Shown: positions 1 through 12,837, counted from the stretch's first letter. The stretch: DNA of 64,000 nt from Piezodorus guildinii (GCA_023052935.1 CM041292.1:204375799-204439798); one strand, 5' to 3'. A program made the numbers and translations. The notes: generated by a model not told the origin, from the sequence alone.

Positions 1-9
1 AGAAAATCA

Positions 10-256
10 ATTTGTTTGTTTGTTTATTTATTTAACGTCACTTTATGCTACTATGGCTAATCGGACGATGCTACAGTGGGAGTCCTAAATTTTGCCTATC
101 CAGGTTTTATTAGGATAGGGATCTTTAACGAGTACCTGACATCGCACAGGCTCGGGACCACCTTTTAACGTCCCCTCCTAGGACCACCTGCGGGTTTGAA
201 CCGGTGACCTTTAGCATGGGAGGCTGTTACGCTAGCCACCCAGCTACAAGTGATCC
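10..256 (-). mobile_element. tRNA-derived SINE, family 2
   Basis: Read on the minus strand this starts GGATCACTTGTAGCTGGGTG, runs through a B-box-like GGTTCAAACCC and ends in ...GACGTTAAATAAATAAAC. The same body recurs at 20313, 37427, 39756, 47697 and, reversed, 56437. It is non-coding and would depend on LINE machinery for movement. The head is tRNA-like by its pol III boxes; the family name is mine. Confidence 0.65.
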
Positions 257-259
257 AGA

Positions 260-379
260 AAATCAATTTAATTAATTCTTTAGTGGTTTCAAACATTTTT
301 ATCTATTATTGAATTTGAAAATTCTTTAATCGATACTAAACACGGAGGTAAGCGAAAGTAGTGTGTTGCCCGCACCAGA
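260..379 (-). mobile_element. HINE-like element, 5'-end fragment
   Basis: Only the terminal ~120 bp of the dominant repeat is present, ending on the plus strand in ...GTTGCCCGCACCAGA followed by a T run. The subterminal motif is mutated (GTAAGCGAAAGT). The fragment abuts the SINE on its left. Confidence 0.75.
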
Positions 380-1023
380 TTTTTTTGTTGTCTTTTATGT
401 ATGTATATACGGGTATAACTTTGGATGTAAAGTAAACCTTAATTAACAGAGACTTTCCAGTAGCTGGTGACAGTAGAAAAAAAAAATTACTTTGAAGAAT
501 ATTTCTCTTGGTTTTTTAAAGTCGTTAATTCATTTTTCGTAACATTTATTTTTTTATCCATCCCTTACTGGCCTATACGGCTACACGGTATTTGGCATCA
601 GTTCTGCATCCTCTATTTCAACATTTTTCGTAAGATGAAAATTAACCTTGAAGACTAATTTTCTCATTTTAATTATTTAACGTGATCAACAACGGTGTCC
701 TGTTCTACACAATTACTTTCCGACTGTTGTTCGAACGCCTCTTTATTAACCATTCCTTCGGTTTGCCTTGGTGATGGAACCAACATCAGGAGATTGGAGA
801 TGTACCCTCGGGCCGGACGAAGCAATCGACAAGACAGATCGGAAGGCGAAGTGATCAGAGGACTAGGGACTAGGTCAACAGAGGCGCTCCCCAGTCGATC
901 CCAGCAGTCTCCTAGGGTATTCCCATATCCGAAGGGTAAGGCCTATCCTTTGCTCAAGCACGAAATATTCTCCAACTAGTTTAATGATAAAAACTTTACA
1001 AAAGTACTATACAAACGAAAAAA
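380..1023. other. Unassigned sequence, no gene recognised
   Basis: No conserved domain was recognised. A 94-codon plus-strand frame (695-979) lies in a stretch that is visibly more GC-rich than its surroundings (about 760-960). Its product (MSCSTQLLSDCC...) resembles nothing I know, so I do not call it a gene. The GC shift suggests decayed mobile or exonic sequence. Confidence 0.3.
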
Positions 1024-1842
1024 TCTGGTGCGAGCAACACACGACTTTCACTTACCACCGTTGTTAAAATCAATTAATGAATTTTCAAATACGGTTAGAG
1101 ATAAAAATTAGTGATACTATTAAAGAATTAATTAAATTGAATTTCTATAGAAACATGTGTTATATAAAAAAATCTATTATATTATTATCTAAAATAATCA
1201 GTTAGTTTTATCGGCTTTTCATCACTCTCTATTAAGTTTTAAAAGCTTGTGTATAAGATAACATTTTTTCTAAAATCTTTAGCTTTCCAACGGTATATCA
1301 TACATGTATATTACTGCTCTTATGTTAAAAACGAAAAATTGCATTAAAAAAATATTTTTTCAGTTTTCTTCTTAAGTTGCTTTTCAAATTTGCTTAATAT
1401 GCTAACTAGATAATATAGTTATTTTTATTGAATATACAAAATTAAAGGTACTTTGAAAGAAGAAAATTTAAAATATCGGCATTTAAGCCCTGTCAGACCA
1501 TTTTAATCAGAATGAAAACTACATGATATTAAAGCCCATTAAATTATACATCGATATAGCAAGTTTAATCAAAATCGTCGGAACCGTTTTCGAGAAAATC
1601 TAAAAAAGGTGCAAAATGCATGGTATAAAGTGGCTCTTCTGGTAGGCTCATTTTGATGAAAAAGGTTTTGTAACGTCTCGGGCGTATATTTGTCTTAAAT
1701 ATGAAATTTCAGTTTCATAGGACTTTTTGTTTCCGCCCGGGAGTTACACACACACACACACAGACCTTTTTGCGGGACTTGGTTATTTCGACTCAGGGGA
1801 TCTAAAATGTGTATTCCTTTACTATATATAGTATGTGAAAGT
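1024..1842 (+). mobile_element. HINE-like element, nearly complete
   Basis: Starts TCTGGTGCGAGCAACACACG after an A run, has ACTTTCACTTAC near the start, a short (CA)n block at about 1746-1762 and ends with ACTATATATAGTATGTGAAAGT before an A run. The stretch between the (CA)n block and the terminal hairpin is shortened compared with other copies. Non-coding. Confidence 0.8.
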
Positions 1843-1929
1843 AAAAATAAAATATAAATAAAGTAATGTGTTTTTGCAATAGGTAGATTGTTTTATATCT
1901 TCACTCAACTACAAAATAAAGAAAACTGT

Positions 1930-2066
1930 TTTGTGAAAATTTCCAAATTTCAGTTTTTAAAGAAAATACACGTTTTAGGGTCCCTATAGTCTAAATAACT
2001 CAGTCCCGCAAAAAGTCTGTGTGTGTGCGTGATGTGTGTGCGTGTATGTGTGTGTGTGTATGTGTG

Positions 2067-2133
<67 letters not shown>

Positions 2134-2170
2134 CAAGTCTAGCGCAGAAACTATGAGTTGTATAAAACTG
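1930..2170 (-). mobile_element. HINE-like element, decayed core with expanded (GT)n
   Basis: The minus-strand core (ACGTTTTAGGGTCC..., then CAAGTCCCGCAAAAAG-like sequence) is followed by a (GT)n tract at about 2019-2130. That tract is the element's internal (CA)n block read from the other strand and strongly expanded. Both ends are missing. Confidence 0.6.
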
Positions 2171-2317
2171 AAAATTCATATTTTAAGAGAGTTATACACA
2201 CAATTCTAAAAGAAATAGGAAACATATTACTGAATAACGATTTAATATAGTTATATTATTTAATCTAAGTCATATGTTTCCAACGAAAATGAAAACACGT
2301 TTTATTAACAGTATCCT

Positions 2318-3040
<723 letters not shown>

Positions 3041-3042
<2 letters not shown>

Positions 3043-3112
3043 CAAATTTAAAAGTTATTTAATTCATTTTAACGATCGTAGTAAGTGGAAGTCGTGTGTT
3101 GCCTGCACCAAA
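3041..3112 (-). mobile_element. HINE-like element, 5'-end fragment
   Basis: About 70 bp ending GTCGTGTGTTGCCTGCACCAAA before a T run, a mutated form of the family start read in reverse. It truncates the Jockey-like fragment on its left. Confidence 0.6.
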
Positions 3113-3356
3113 TTTTTTTAAGTGTTTAAATTGAGTCTAATAACGAAGGTAACTGGTAGTCGTACGTTACTTTTTTATTTTTATTTTTTTTTTTAACATA
3201 AGAATAATAGCTATCCGTAGGAAAGCTAACAATTTTATGTAATATTTAAATTTGTATAGGGTAATGAGTCTTCGATAGGTCGAAAACTATATGCTGCAAA
3301 TATCAGATCCTAATCTGAACGATGAAACAATCGTCAAAATTACTAAAACAACATAG

Positions 3357-4735
3357 TTATATAATAATAATAGGCTTAGCGAAACCGAAGGTTCGATGCC
3401 GATACCACCAATTCCGCCTACACAGACTCGTCCAATGTTCACCATTCAAGCCCAAGCTCCCGAGATCAGCCTTAACGCAATCCTCCCATCTCAGCTTCGG
3501 CCTACCTTTCGGACGCCTACCAGTCGGATCAGCAAATACCAACTTTCTCGGAATCCGCTCGTAATCGAGCCCAACAACTTTACTCGCCCATTTGAGCCTT
3601 CGCGATGCAACCAGCTCAATTACATTCACAGGATACAAGTTCCGCAATTCCGCGTTGTGCAACCTTCTAAACTCCCCAGTGGCCTCATCTCTCTTTGGAC
3701 CAAATATTTTACGCAATACCTTATTTTCGAAAACCTTAAGCCGTTGTTCATCCTTCAAAGTAAGCGGCCACGTTTCACATCCGTAAAGAACCGTTGGAAG
3801 AATAATAGTTTTATAAATTCTAACCTTAAGTTTTTAGATAGAAGCCGTGAGCTAAGTAACTTAGCAACTGAATAATAACACGCATTTCCCACCTTTAACC
3901 GGGACTTTATTTCTTCCTGGATCTCATTTTTTCTAGTTATAATTGAACCTAAATACTTGAATTTCTTTACGTGTTCAAAAGTATGCCCTGATACATCAAT
4001 ATCACTAAGATCTACACCGTTTCTGCTACTAATCATATATTTCGTCTTATCGGTATTTAATTCGAGTCCTATTTCTTTACCGGTTTTTATTAACACACTT
4101 GTATTTAGTTGTATGGTATCCGAGTCTTCACCTAGCAGTACCAGATCATCGGCATAACCCAAAACCGGAATCTTGTCACCCATATTTAAGCCTTTCTCGG
4201 TACACATCACCTTTTCTATAACATATTCTAAGGCTATATTAAACAAAATAGGTGAAAGGGAGTCACCCTGTTTCAAACCCGATCGCACCTCAAATTTCTC
4301 GGAGTAATTATGACCGATTCTAATATTATGGAATGTTTCCGACAAAAACATCTCTACTAGGTTTACTAACTTTCTAGGTATTCCCTGTTCAATCATGATG
4401 TTATATAGCTTCTGACGGTCTATTGAATCATAAACCTTTTTAAAATCGATATAAAGTTGATGGACTACACCGTTGTATTCGAAAGGAAAATATTTGGTCA
4501 ATAGTCGAGCGATTCCGACTAAAACCACATTGGTAATCTCCGATTATTTCCTCAGCGTATTCTGTGATTCGTCTAGTTAGAATTGACGAGAATATTTTAT
4601 AGCATACTGGAGAAGAGAGATCCCACGATAGTTATTACGATCCGACCTCGGTCCTTTTTTGTGAATCGGAATAAGTATTGATTCTTTCACATAAGTTATA
4701 TTACATAGAAAATTCAAATTAACACTTCGTAACTT
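3357..4735 (-). pseudogene. LINE-B reverse transcriptase, 5'-truncated and frameshifted
   Basis: Two overlapping minus-strand frames (4528-3755 and 3758-3357) together cover much of a non-LTR reverse transcriptase and its tail. Visible motifs in order: an IPIHKKGPRSD/NNYRGISLL finger region upstream of 4528 in broken frames, LYIDFKKVYDSI (first catalytic Asp), GLKQGDSLSPILFN, VLGYADDLVLLG (catalytic YADD), FKYLGSIITRKNEIQEE, then KVFENKVLRKIFGPKRDEATGEF and GRPKLRWEDCVKADL. The element ends at about 3358 in a short (ATA)n tail rather than a long poly-A. The frameshift is near 3756. The clade is not certain. Confidence 0.85.
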
Positions 4736-4739
4736 AAAT

Positions 4740-5162
4740 ATCTATATAAAAATGTGGAAATGCTAAAACGCTGTATAATTATACGCAGCGTTTCATATAA
4801 GAAGATCGCACAATATAAATTAATGGCGGACTTACATAGTAATTATGAAAACCATCAAACAAGAGTTTTGCATAACGGCCCCTTTGGAGGAAGCCCCAGA
4901 GCCATCCTAATCCAAACTAATTCGCGAACTGGGGCGACCGTCCCAACAATTCTCATTTGCTTGTTCGCTACGTCCACTAATTGGTCCTAATCCCAATAAA
5001 AAAACAAGTACAAAAATCATCCTCTGCCTTGTTTTCATCCAGGTCTTCATCACTTTCAACAATTTTAACAAAAGAAAAAAAAAAAAAAAATTTATATATA
5101 TATTTCAGTAGGTTGTTGCTTGTTTATTTAACTGTTGTGCCGTAAGATGAAGACCTAAAATG
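4740..5162. other. Unassigned sequence
   Basis: No recognised gene. A 78-codon frame (4754-4990) crosses a GC-richer patch at about 4870-4990 but its product matches no family known to me. An A run and short (TA)n lie at about 5073-5105. Confidence 0.3.
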
Positions 5163-5816
5163 TGCAATCATGAAAATTTTCGAATTCTAGTTTTCAACGG
5201 AAATACACGTTTTAGGGTCCCTTGAGTCCAAAAAACCAAGTCCCGCAAAAAGGTCTGTGTGTGTGTGTGGTAACTCTCGAAACGAAAAGCCCTATGAAAC
5301 TGAAATTTTATATTTAAGATAACTATATGCCCGAGGTGTTACAAAACTTTTTCATCAAAATCTGCTAACCAGAAGAGCCACTTTATACCTTGCATATTGC
5401 ACCTTTTTATGATTTTCTCAAAAACGGTACCTATAATTTTGTAGATTCTATAAAAATAATCATATTATCTTGTTAACATTGATAAATAACAGCTAAATAT
5501 GCAAGTTGTGCGAATTTAAAAAACAACTGAAGGAGAAAACTGAAAAAATATTTTTTTAATGCATTTTTAACATACAGTAACATACACACATTTATGATAT
5601 ACCGTTTGAAAGCTAAAGATTTTAGAAAAAATATTATCTCATACACAACCTTATAAATGTTAATAGAGAGTGATGAAAAGACGATAAAACTAACTGATTA
5701 TTTTAGATAATAATATAATAGATTTTTTAATAAAACACATGTTTTTATAGAAATTTAATTTAATTAATTCCTTAATAGTTTGACGTATTTTTATCTTTAA
5801 CTGTATTTGAAAATTC
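5163..5816 (-). mobile_element. HINE-like element, both ends truncated
   Basis: Internal landmarks are in family order on the minus strand: GAAAATTTTCGAATT, ACGTTTTAGGGTCC, AGTCCCGCAAAAAGG, (GT)n and the conserved middle. The 5' terminus is replaced by the next copy, which starts at 5818 in the same orientation, so the two are fused head to tail. Confidence 0.75.
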
Positions 5817-5817
5817 G

Positions 5818-6307
5818 TAAGTGGAAGTATTGCGATCGTGAAAATTTTCGAATTCCAGTTTTCAACGGAAATACACGTTTTAGGGTCCCCTGAGTCCAAA
5901 TAACCAAGTCTGTGTGTGTGGTAACTCCCGGGCGGAAACGGTAAGTCCTATGAAACTGAAATTTCATATTTAAGACAACTATACGCCCGAGACGTGACAA
6001 AACTTTTTTCATCAAAATGAGCCTACCAGAAAGGGCACTTTATACCATGCATTTTGCACCTTTTTTCAATTTTCTCGAAAACGGTTCCGACGATTTTGAT
6101 TAAACTCGCTATATCGATGTAAAAATTAATGGGATTTAATATCATGTAGGTTTTATTTGGATAAAAATGGTCACATGTTTCTATAGAAATTCCATTTAAA
6201 TAATTCTTTAATGTTTTCACGTATTTTTATCTCTTAATGTATTTGAAAATTCTTTAATTGATTCTAAAAACGGAGGTAAGTGAAAGTCGTGTGTTGCCCG
6301 CACCAGA
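5818..6307 (-). mobile_element. HINE-like element, internally deleted
   Basis: Runs from GTAAGTGGAAGTATTGCGATCG to ...TTGCCCGCACCAGA before a T run. About 350 bp of the middle is missing: the sequence jumps at about 6170 from the ATAAAAATGGTC block to ACATGTTTCTATAG. The hairpin side lacks its outer arm. Confidence 0.75.
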
Positions 6308-6340
6308 TTTTTATACTAGTTTCTGCTTGTTATACATGTT

Positions 6341-6412
6341 GGAAGTAGCGTGGTCTAGCGGATAGTCTACAATTCTTCTGTTTGCCGGTTCGAACCCCAG
6401 CTGTGGCAAAAT
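6341..6412 (+). mobile_element. tRNA-derived SINE family 1, 5' head only
   Basis: Contains an A box TGGTCTAGCGG at 6351-6361 and a B box GGTTCGAACCC at 6387-6397, followed by CAGCTGTGGCA as in the full copy at 20877. The body is missing. It is not a tRNA gene: there is no acceptor stem and no cloverleaf closing. Confidence 0.7.
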
Positions 6413-6950
6413 AATTATTTTTTAGTTATAAACGTTTTTATTTTTAGTTATTAAGACTAAACTCTCTAACTCGTGTAAGACAATTGTTGCTTCTACTTCG
6501 GTGTAACTAAAATCCCATGACTAGCCCCAACTGCAGATATTGGAATGCAGAACCCTCAGAAGAGCGACCCGGAAAACTATTAAACCGTCGCTTCAATTCT
6601 TTTCGGTTAAAGGGAGAAAGAATTTCCTGCGGGCGATTACCAGTACCAGTACCAGTACTGCCACTTCATCTCACGTTTTTATACTCTTCCCTTCCTCTCC
6701 AGTTCTAAAAGAGACCACACAATTTCCACGGACTTTCTCTGACATATTGTCTCTTTCAAAGGATTTCTCTTTTTCTTTTTATAATATCCTTTTCCTTTCC
6801 CTTTTTTTTTTCTTCTTCTTCTTTTTAAATTTCCTTTGACAATGCGCGGAAAACGAGAAATCACTTTGTAAATATAATTTCCAGTAGCATTCTTAGAAAA
6901 AAGTAAACTTATAGAGCTGTAACTAACATTTTGCAATAATGGCATATTAA

Positions 6951-6953
<3 letters not shown>
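6413..6953. other. Unassigned sequence, pyrimidine-rich
   Basis: Moderately GC-rich at 6500-6720, with a (CAGTAC)-like short run at about 6640-6658 and a T/C-rich stretch at 6740-6830. Two overlapping plus-strand frames here give no recognisable product. Confidence 0.3.

Positions 6954-7027
<74 letters not shown>
6954..7027. repeat. (TC)n microsatellite
   Basis: About 74 bp of pure TC, ending directly at the start of LINE homology. The RERERE minus-strand frame across it is spurious. Confidence 0.95.
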
Positions 7028-7029
<2 letters not shown>

Positions 7030-7989
7030 TATTCCGCGTTGTGTCAAGATGAGGGTCTTAGGTGTAATTATCAACAGTACCTTGTCTTGGCGAGACCACG
7101 CAAGTCAAGTCGTGAGCAGAGTCCATGGTGTGATGCATTCCCTCTCACGATGGAAACGTTTGTTGCCAGTCGAGGTAAAAAGAAGGATAGTATCAGCTCT
7201 TATATGCCCTCTAGTATGGTATTGCGATTCGGTTTACTTGGACATTACTGACGCGGAGGACAGCAGGATTCAGAGAGCCCTAAACACCGCAATCCGATTT
7301 ATCTTTAACGCCAAATGGGACGAGCATATAACTCCATTAATGAAAGAATTAGGCTGGCTGCGTGTCAAAGAATATCGCCGAATCAACCTAATGTGCCTAG
7401 CACGTAAAATACTAGATACAGGGATTCCGGAGGCACTAAGAAGTGAATTCGTGGAGGTGCGGAGCGAGAGAATGCAGGGTCTATTCCAATTACCTACCTG
7501 CAGAACCGAGACCTTTAGAAATGCTTTCCACGCTGCGGCCGCGAGAGAACTCAACATGCTTCCGGTGGAGATCAGGTTTGCATCCTCCTTCCGCAGGGCA
7601 TGCATTCGACAATTTCTAGACGGAGACTCGACGAGTGCGCCTTGAAGCCTTATGCTCTCTGTAAACCAGTTGTCATTTCCTATCCCTTTCCTGATATTCC
7701 TTCTTCTTTATTATTCCTATTCATTATCCTTTATTATTAGCATCATTCCTTTTTTTTATCTTCCTTCAGCATATTGCCTATATATTTTTTCATATTTTTC
7801 AAAAATTTGGAAAAGATAATATGTAAAAATTTTGTCTGTTAATTATAAACATAAACATTGTAAACTTAGTAGATAAGTAATTCAATTATATTTAAATGGC
7901 ACATTTGTACGTAAAAAGTTTATAATTTTGTCTGTAAGAAAGGGCCTCTGGCCCTAAGACAATAAAATCAATCAATCAATCAATCAATC
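7028..7989 (+). pseudogene. LINE 3' fragment (RT C-terminal region) with hairpin and (AATC)n tail
   Basis: A 198-codon frame (7049-7645) starts inside homology with MRVLGVIINSTLSWRDH, then LLPVEVKRRIVSALICPLVWYCD, an ELGWLRVKEYRRINLMCLARKI block and a C-terminal RELNMLPVEIRFASSFRR. That is the region after the RT palm in CR1/R1-like LINE ORF2 proteins. The stop at 7643 is followed by a 3' UTR ending in the perfect hairpin AGGGCC-TCT-GGCCCT (7941-7955), AATAAA and an (AATC)n tail. No upstream RT core is present, so this is a 5'-truncated insertion. Its reading frame is intact, suggesting a fairly young copy. The clade is an inference. Confidence 0.75.
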
Positions 7990-8004
7990 TCTCTCTCTCT
8001 CTCA

Positions 8005-8088
<84 letters not shown>

Positions 8089-8092
8089 GACA
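7990..8092. repeat. (TC)n then (TA)n microsatellites
   Basis: A short TC run followed by about 80 bp of TA directly after the (AATC)n tail of the LINE. Confidence 0.95.
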
Positions 8093-8149
8093 AGTATTGT
8101 ATACAATATACAATTGTTGGCTGATATTGTATTCAACTAAATACATTGT

Positions 8150-8822
<673 letters not shown>

Positions 8823-8884
8823 GAAAACATTTAAAATTTTTCTTTTAATCTTTGCAAGATGTAAGATTAAATTATTTATTACTT

Positions 8885-9127
8885 TGCAAACACTCAGAAG
8901 AATTGTAATTTTTTTTCTTTTCTTTTTTCTTTACTTTATGTTAAAATTGTATGCATCTTTTTTGTTCCTATATCAACATACATTGAAAAATCGTAATTTC
9001 TTTTCTATTTATATTTTATTTGAAAAATGATAGTGCAGATATGCATATGTATGCACATTTATATATGTGTGTGTTTGTGTATATGTATGTGTGTATATAT
9101 ATTTTTTTTTTTTCTCTTTTTAAATCT

Positions 9128-9188
<61 letters not shown>

Positions 9189-9303
9189 GTTCTTATGTTA
9201 ACATACGTTGAAGAACTGTAATTTCGTTTCTTTTTATATTTCTTTTCTTTTTATATTTTATTTTAAAACTGTATATATATTTTTTTTCTCTCTTTTTAAA
9301 TCT

Positions 9304-9369
<66 letters not shown>

Positions 9370-9390
9370 GTTCTTATGTTAACATACATT
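8885..9390. repeat. Degenerate tandem repeat, ~180-bp period
   Basis: A block of the form TCTCTTTTTAAATC, (TA)n, long T run, GTTCTTATGTTAACATAC is present twice (about 9108-9210 and 9284-9390). A more diverged relative (GTTCCTATATCAACATAC) lies at about 8963-8983. The repeated IYIYIY/FFFFF frames on the plus strand come from this. Confidence 0.65.
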
Positions 9391-9585
9391 TATATTTTTG
9401 TTAGTGCATTTTTATTAGAATCTAATTTTATGTTCATCTTATTTATACATGTTGTTAGTTTAATTTTATTGTTTTGAATCATTATACTCTAAGACTAGAG
9501 TCTTAAGCTAACTTTTTATTTCCTGCTATGTTATTCTAAAGGGACGCGTCCCAGAATAAATAAAGAATTATTATTATTATTAAAA
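9391..9585 (+). mobile_element. LINE 3' UTR end with palindromic hairpin
   Basis: No coding sequence is left. The end has the signature of the other LINE tails here: the palindrome GGGACGCGTCCC (9541-9552), AGAATAAATAAAG and an (ATT)n tail at 9569-9582. It is very similar to the end at 41835-41855. Confidence 0.55.
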
Positions 9586-11208
9586 CTGAATACCTGATTC
9601 CCTTGATCATGCCATTAGGCCTTAAGTACTGGACCATTTTTGAAATTGTCAGGAGAAGGTTCTTATGAAAGAAAAAAAATTAGGCAGTTGCGTGTAACAT
9701 TAGAAAAGTTAATATGGTTGTTAAGTTTTCTTTAATTTTCAAAGAAAATAACTATAATCTATCTATCTATCTTAACATACAGGTCAATCCATTCAAAATC
9801 GTCCAGACCAAGCCGCTCGACATTTTTGATTTTCCTGATTTTTTGATCAGCAATTCTCTATTCTTTCGTGAATATAAAATCATAAATAAAAAGTTTTTCG
9901 GGCCAATACTTTTAGTGTTGTAGCCGTTTTAATTCAGCTTCACGGGCGAAAACATGTGATGGGAAAACCTTTCCAATTCCTTTATTTTATTAGATATCAA
10001 ATCAAAACCAAAATTAACGATAAGATAAGGGCATGCTTTGCATTTTTTGTCCTTACAATTTATTGCCTAAAAAGTAAAGAAAATTATTTAATAAATTGTC
10101 GAAAATGAATAAAAAAACGAGATATTTAACAAGATAAAATACATAAAAGGAAAGAGGCTCACTTTTAAGTATCTTTTATTACATAGCTTAGTCTTAGTCC
10201 TACAAGAGCACATTAAGTTGCCAGTCGAGAAGCAAAATTTTGACTTGTCTTTTTTTTAGTTGAGTTTTTTTTATGGGTTTCCAACTCCACAGCTGATGGG
10301 AAACGGATACTGATTAATGGTTTGAAATGTGATTTATGACTATTATTATGTTGTTTTTTAAAATAATTTATATAAGAGTACCTGACATTGTTTTTGTTTT
10401 TTCGGTCGTGGCAGTCGATAAATAAATATACAGGAAACAAGAAGAGTTGAAATGATTAACTACCCCAGTTTCACTTCAACAAGTTATACTTCGGGTAGAA
10501 ATAAAAAACATTGAAAGAAAAGTGGGAAAGATTTATTATGTTAAATTAAGTAACAGAATTATAAATTAATGTTGTCGTTATCAAAACGCCTACTGGAATG
10601 AGTTCGCGCAGGATACTAGATTCCTGTGATTTTGTTATCGTTTCTATATAACTGATGATAACATCCTAACCACTATTACACAATTTCAATTGTTTTATTT
10701 ATACATTATAAATATCGTGGAGTATAAGTTATTTTCTGATTTGGAGGTAATATATGTTGCAAAAAATAAGGTGTTTGTTCTCAATTGAAAACGTACCGAC
10801 TGTAGTAAAGGGACTACATAAGATTTATGAAAATTGTTTAAATGACTCCGAAAAATAAATTCATTATGTTTTATTTTATTATCTTAAAATCTTGATTTGA
10901 GCCTGTCCAAATGAAACGGCAAGGAAAATCAGCAAATGTGAAAACTGAATGAAATGAAAAATAATTTATACTCTGGGACAGCTAGTCCTCTAACAATAAT
11001 ATAAATTTACATTAAATATCCATTTTCTGGCTATTAAGTCATGAAAATATACATAATTTATAAATTAAAAAATTCGACTGCATATTATGAATACAAAAAT
11101 ACATACATACACTTAAACACACGCATATGTATGTGTTGTATTATTGCAACCTTATAATTAATACAAGAAATAAAATGAACTGAAACACTGAGTAATTTTA
11201 AAAAAAAA
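9586..11208. other. Unassigned AT-rich stretch
   Basis: About 1.6 kb with no recognisable gene or known element. Short frames at 9714-9923 and 10213-10440 show no motif. It may hold host intronic or intergenic DNA or an old unrecognised repeat. Confidence 0.4.
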
Positions 11209-12066
11209 TCTGGTGCGGGCAACACACGACTTTCACTTACCACCATTTTTAAAATCAATGAAAGGATTTTCTAATACAGTTAGAGATTAAAATACGTGAA
11301 ATCATTAGATAATTAATTAAATTGAATTTATATATAAACATGTGTTTTATTAAAAAATCTATTATATTATTATCTAAAATAATCAGATTCATCGGCTTTT
11401 CATCACTCTTTATTAACTTTTACAAGTTTGTTCATTAGATAATATTTATTCTAAAAGCATTAGCTTTCCAACGGTATATTATACGTGTATATTACTGTTG
11501 CTATGTTCAAAATAAAAAAATTGCATTAAAAAAATATTTTTTCAGTTTTCTACTTTAGTTAGATATTGAATTCGTTCAACTTATATATTTATGTGTTTTT
11601 CATCGATGGTAACAAGATAATATATTTATTTTTACAAAATGTACAAAATTAAAGGTACATTACAGGGGAAAAAAAATGTAAAATATCGGCCTGGAACCCT
11701 GTCAGACCACTTTAATCAGAATGAAAACTACATGATATTAAAGCCCATTAAATTCTACATCGATATAGCGAGTTTAATCAAAATCGTCGGAACCGTTTTC
11801 GAGAAAATCAAAAAAAGGTGCAAATGCATGGTATAAAGTGCCTCTTCTGGTAAGCTCATTTTGATGAAAAAGGTTTTGCAACGTCTCGGGCGTATATTTC
11901 TTTTAAATATGAAATTTCAGTTTCATAGGATTTTTCGTTTCCGCCCGGGAGTAACCACGAGTTACCACCCTAAAACGTGTATTTTCGTTGAAAACTGGAA
12001 TTCGAAAATTTTCACGATCACGATACTTCCCCTTAATATATATATATATATATAGTAAGGGAAAGT
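11209..12066 (+). mobile_element. HINE-like element, full length, (CA)n block lost
   Basis: Starts TCTGGTGCGGGCAACACACG, ends in an expanded TATATA hairpin followed by GTAAGGGAAAGT and an A run. The usual (CA)n block and the AGACCTTTTTGCGGG segment are missing between GGGAGTTAC and ACCCTAAAACG, so this copy shows the block is dispensable. Confidence 0.85.
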
Positions 12067-12084
12067 AAAATTAAATACATAGTG

Positions 12085-12640
12085 TAAATAGTCAAAACTG
12101 ATGTAGGCGCGGTAGACTGATATTCAAGGAGATGGATAAATAGTTTATGCTTGGAGAAATTTAAGGATTGGGATGTACGAATGGCTGTGGATAAGGAATT
12201 CCAAAATGAAGTAGCGCGAATAACAAAAGATCTCTTGAAGGAAGCAGTTCTGTAGGAGGGAATGAACAGTAGGAGTGGGCATAATCGAATGATCGTCATA
12301 ATCCAACGATCGGACTTCGATGATTTAAATGATCGAATGGATATAAGGTGCATATAGGAATATAATTTATGTGATGAGAAAAAAAGAAAAAGGTCAAATC
12401 CCTCGATAAAAAATTCAGTTCGAATGATCCAAAGCGATTAATCCGATAATCGATTAATTCGAATGATTGCAATAATCGAATGATCTGATAATCGTCATTC
12501 GATTATGCCAAGCCCTAATGAACAGGTTCAGGTACTGGGATCTTGTGTAGATAGGTTGGGATGGAGGAGAGTGGGGTGGACATGTTATAGATATAGAGGG
12601 GTTTTTTGGTTCTGAAGGATTGCTAGAGGTAAGTTTCTAT
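12085..12640 (-). pseudogene. LINE 3' coding end, split by a MITE
   Basis: On the minus strand, codons read FIPSYRTASFKRSFVIRAT then SFWNSLSTAIRTSQSLNFSKHKL. This is the typical C-terminal RT-tail motif (a WNSLP-like block) of CR1/RTE-type LINEs. The frame upstream of FIPSYRT continues across the hAT-like insertion at 12270-12517 (YLNL lies on the far side), showing that the MITE inserted into an existing LINE copy. No RT core is present. Confidence 0.65.
12270..12517. mobile_element. hAT-type MITE with 8-bp target duplication
   Basis: The ends are imperfect inverted repeats: TAGGAGTGGGCATAATCGAA on the left and, reversed, TAGGGCTTGGCATAATCGAA on the right. ATGAACAG flanks both sides exactly (12262-12269 and 12518-12525). 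An 8-bp duplication and a TAGGG-type terminus are hAT hallmarks. It is 248 bp, non-coding, rich in AATCGAATGAT motifs and must rely on a transposase elsewhere. Confidence 0.85.
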
Positions 12641-12812
12641 GAAGTATTGTCGTCGGAATTTAGGCCGAAGCTACTTCAACTCGGTGTACTAGGTGGAGAC
12701 CAGAGAGTGGCTGGGAATTCCGAAGGTGAATCTGATGAAACAGTTAATTAGTCACTTCAGTCACACCTCCGACCACCCAGGAGCCTCACCTCAAGATAAC
12801 TGTTCTTTGCAC

Positions 12813-12837
12813 CTGAAGATGGCATCATGGCCGAAAC
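12813..12837 (+). ncRNA. Hammerhead-like core (single)
   Basis: CTGAAGA, an extra T, stem II GGC/GCC around a short loop, then GAAACGTA. CTGANGA and GAAA are the conserved hammerhead core boxes; position 7 may be any base. The flanks can pair as stem I: TGCA before the core with TGCA after the putative cleavage site, with one mismatch at the base. No second copy nearby. Activity untested. Confidence 0.5.

Noticed and set aside
695..979. 94-codon frame in a GC-richer patch as a host exon
   Set aside because: No recognisable domain, no start or splice context, and the surroundings are repeats. Left as unassigned.
3322..3875. Plus-strand frames overlapping the LINE-B tail (and similar ones at 8290, 15727, 40810 and 56933)
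   Set aside because: Antisense shadows of the RT frame; the same shadow recurs in every LINE-B copy.
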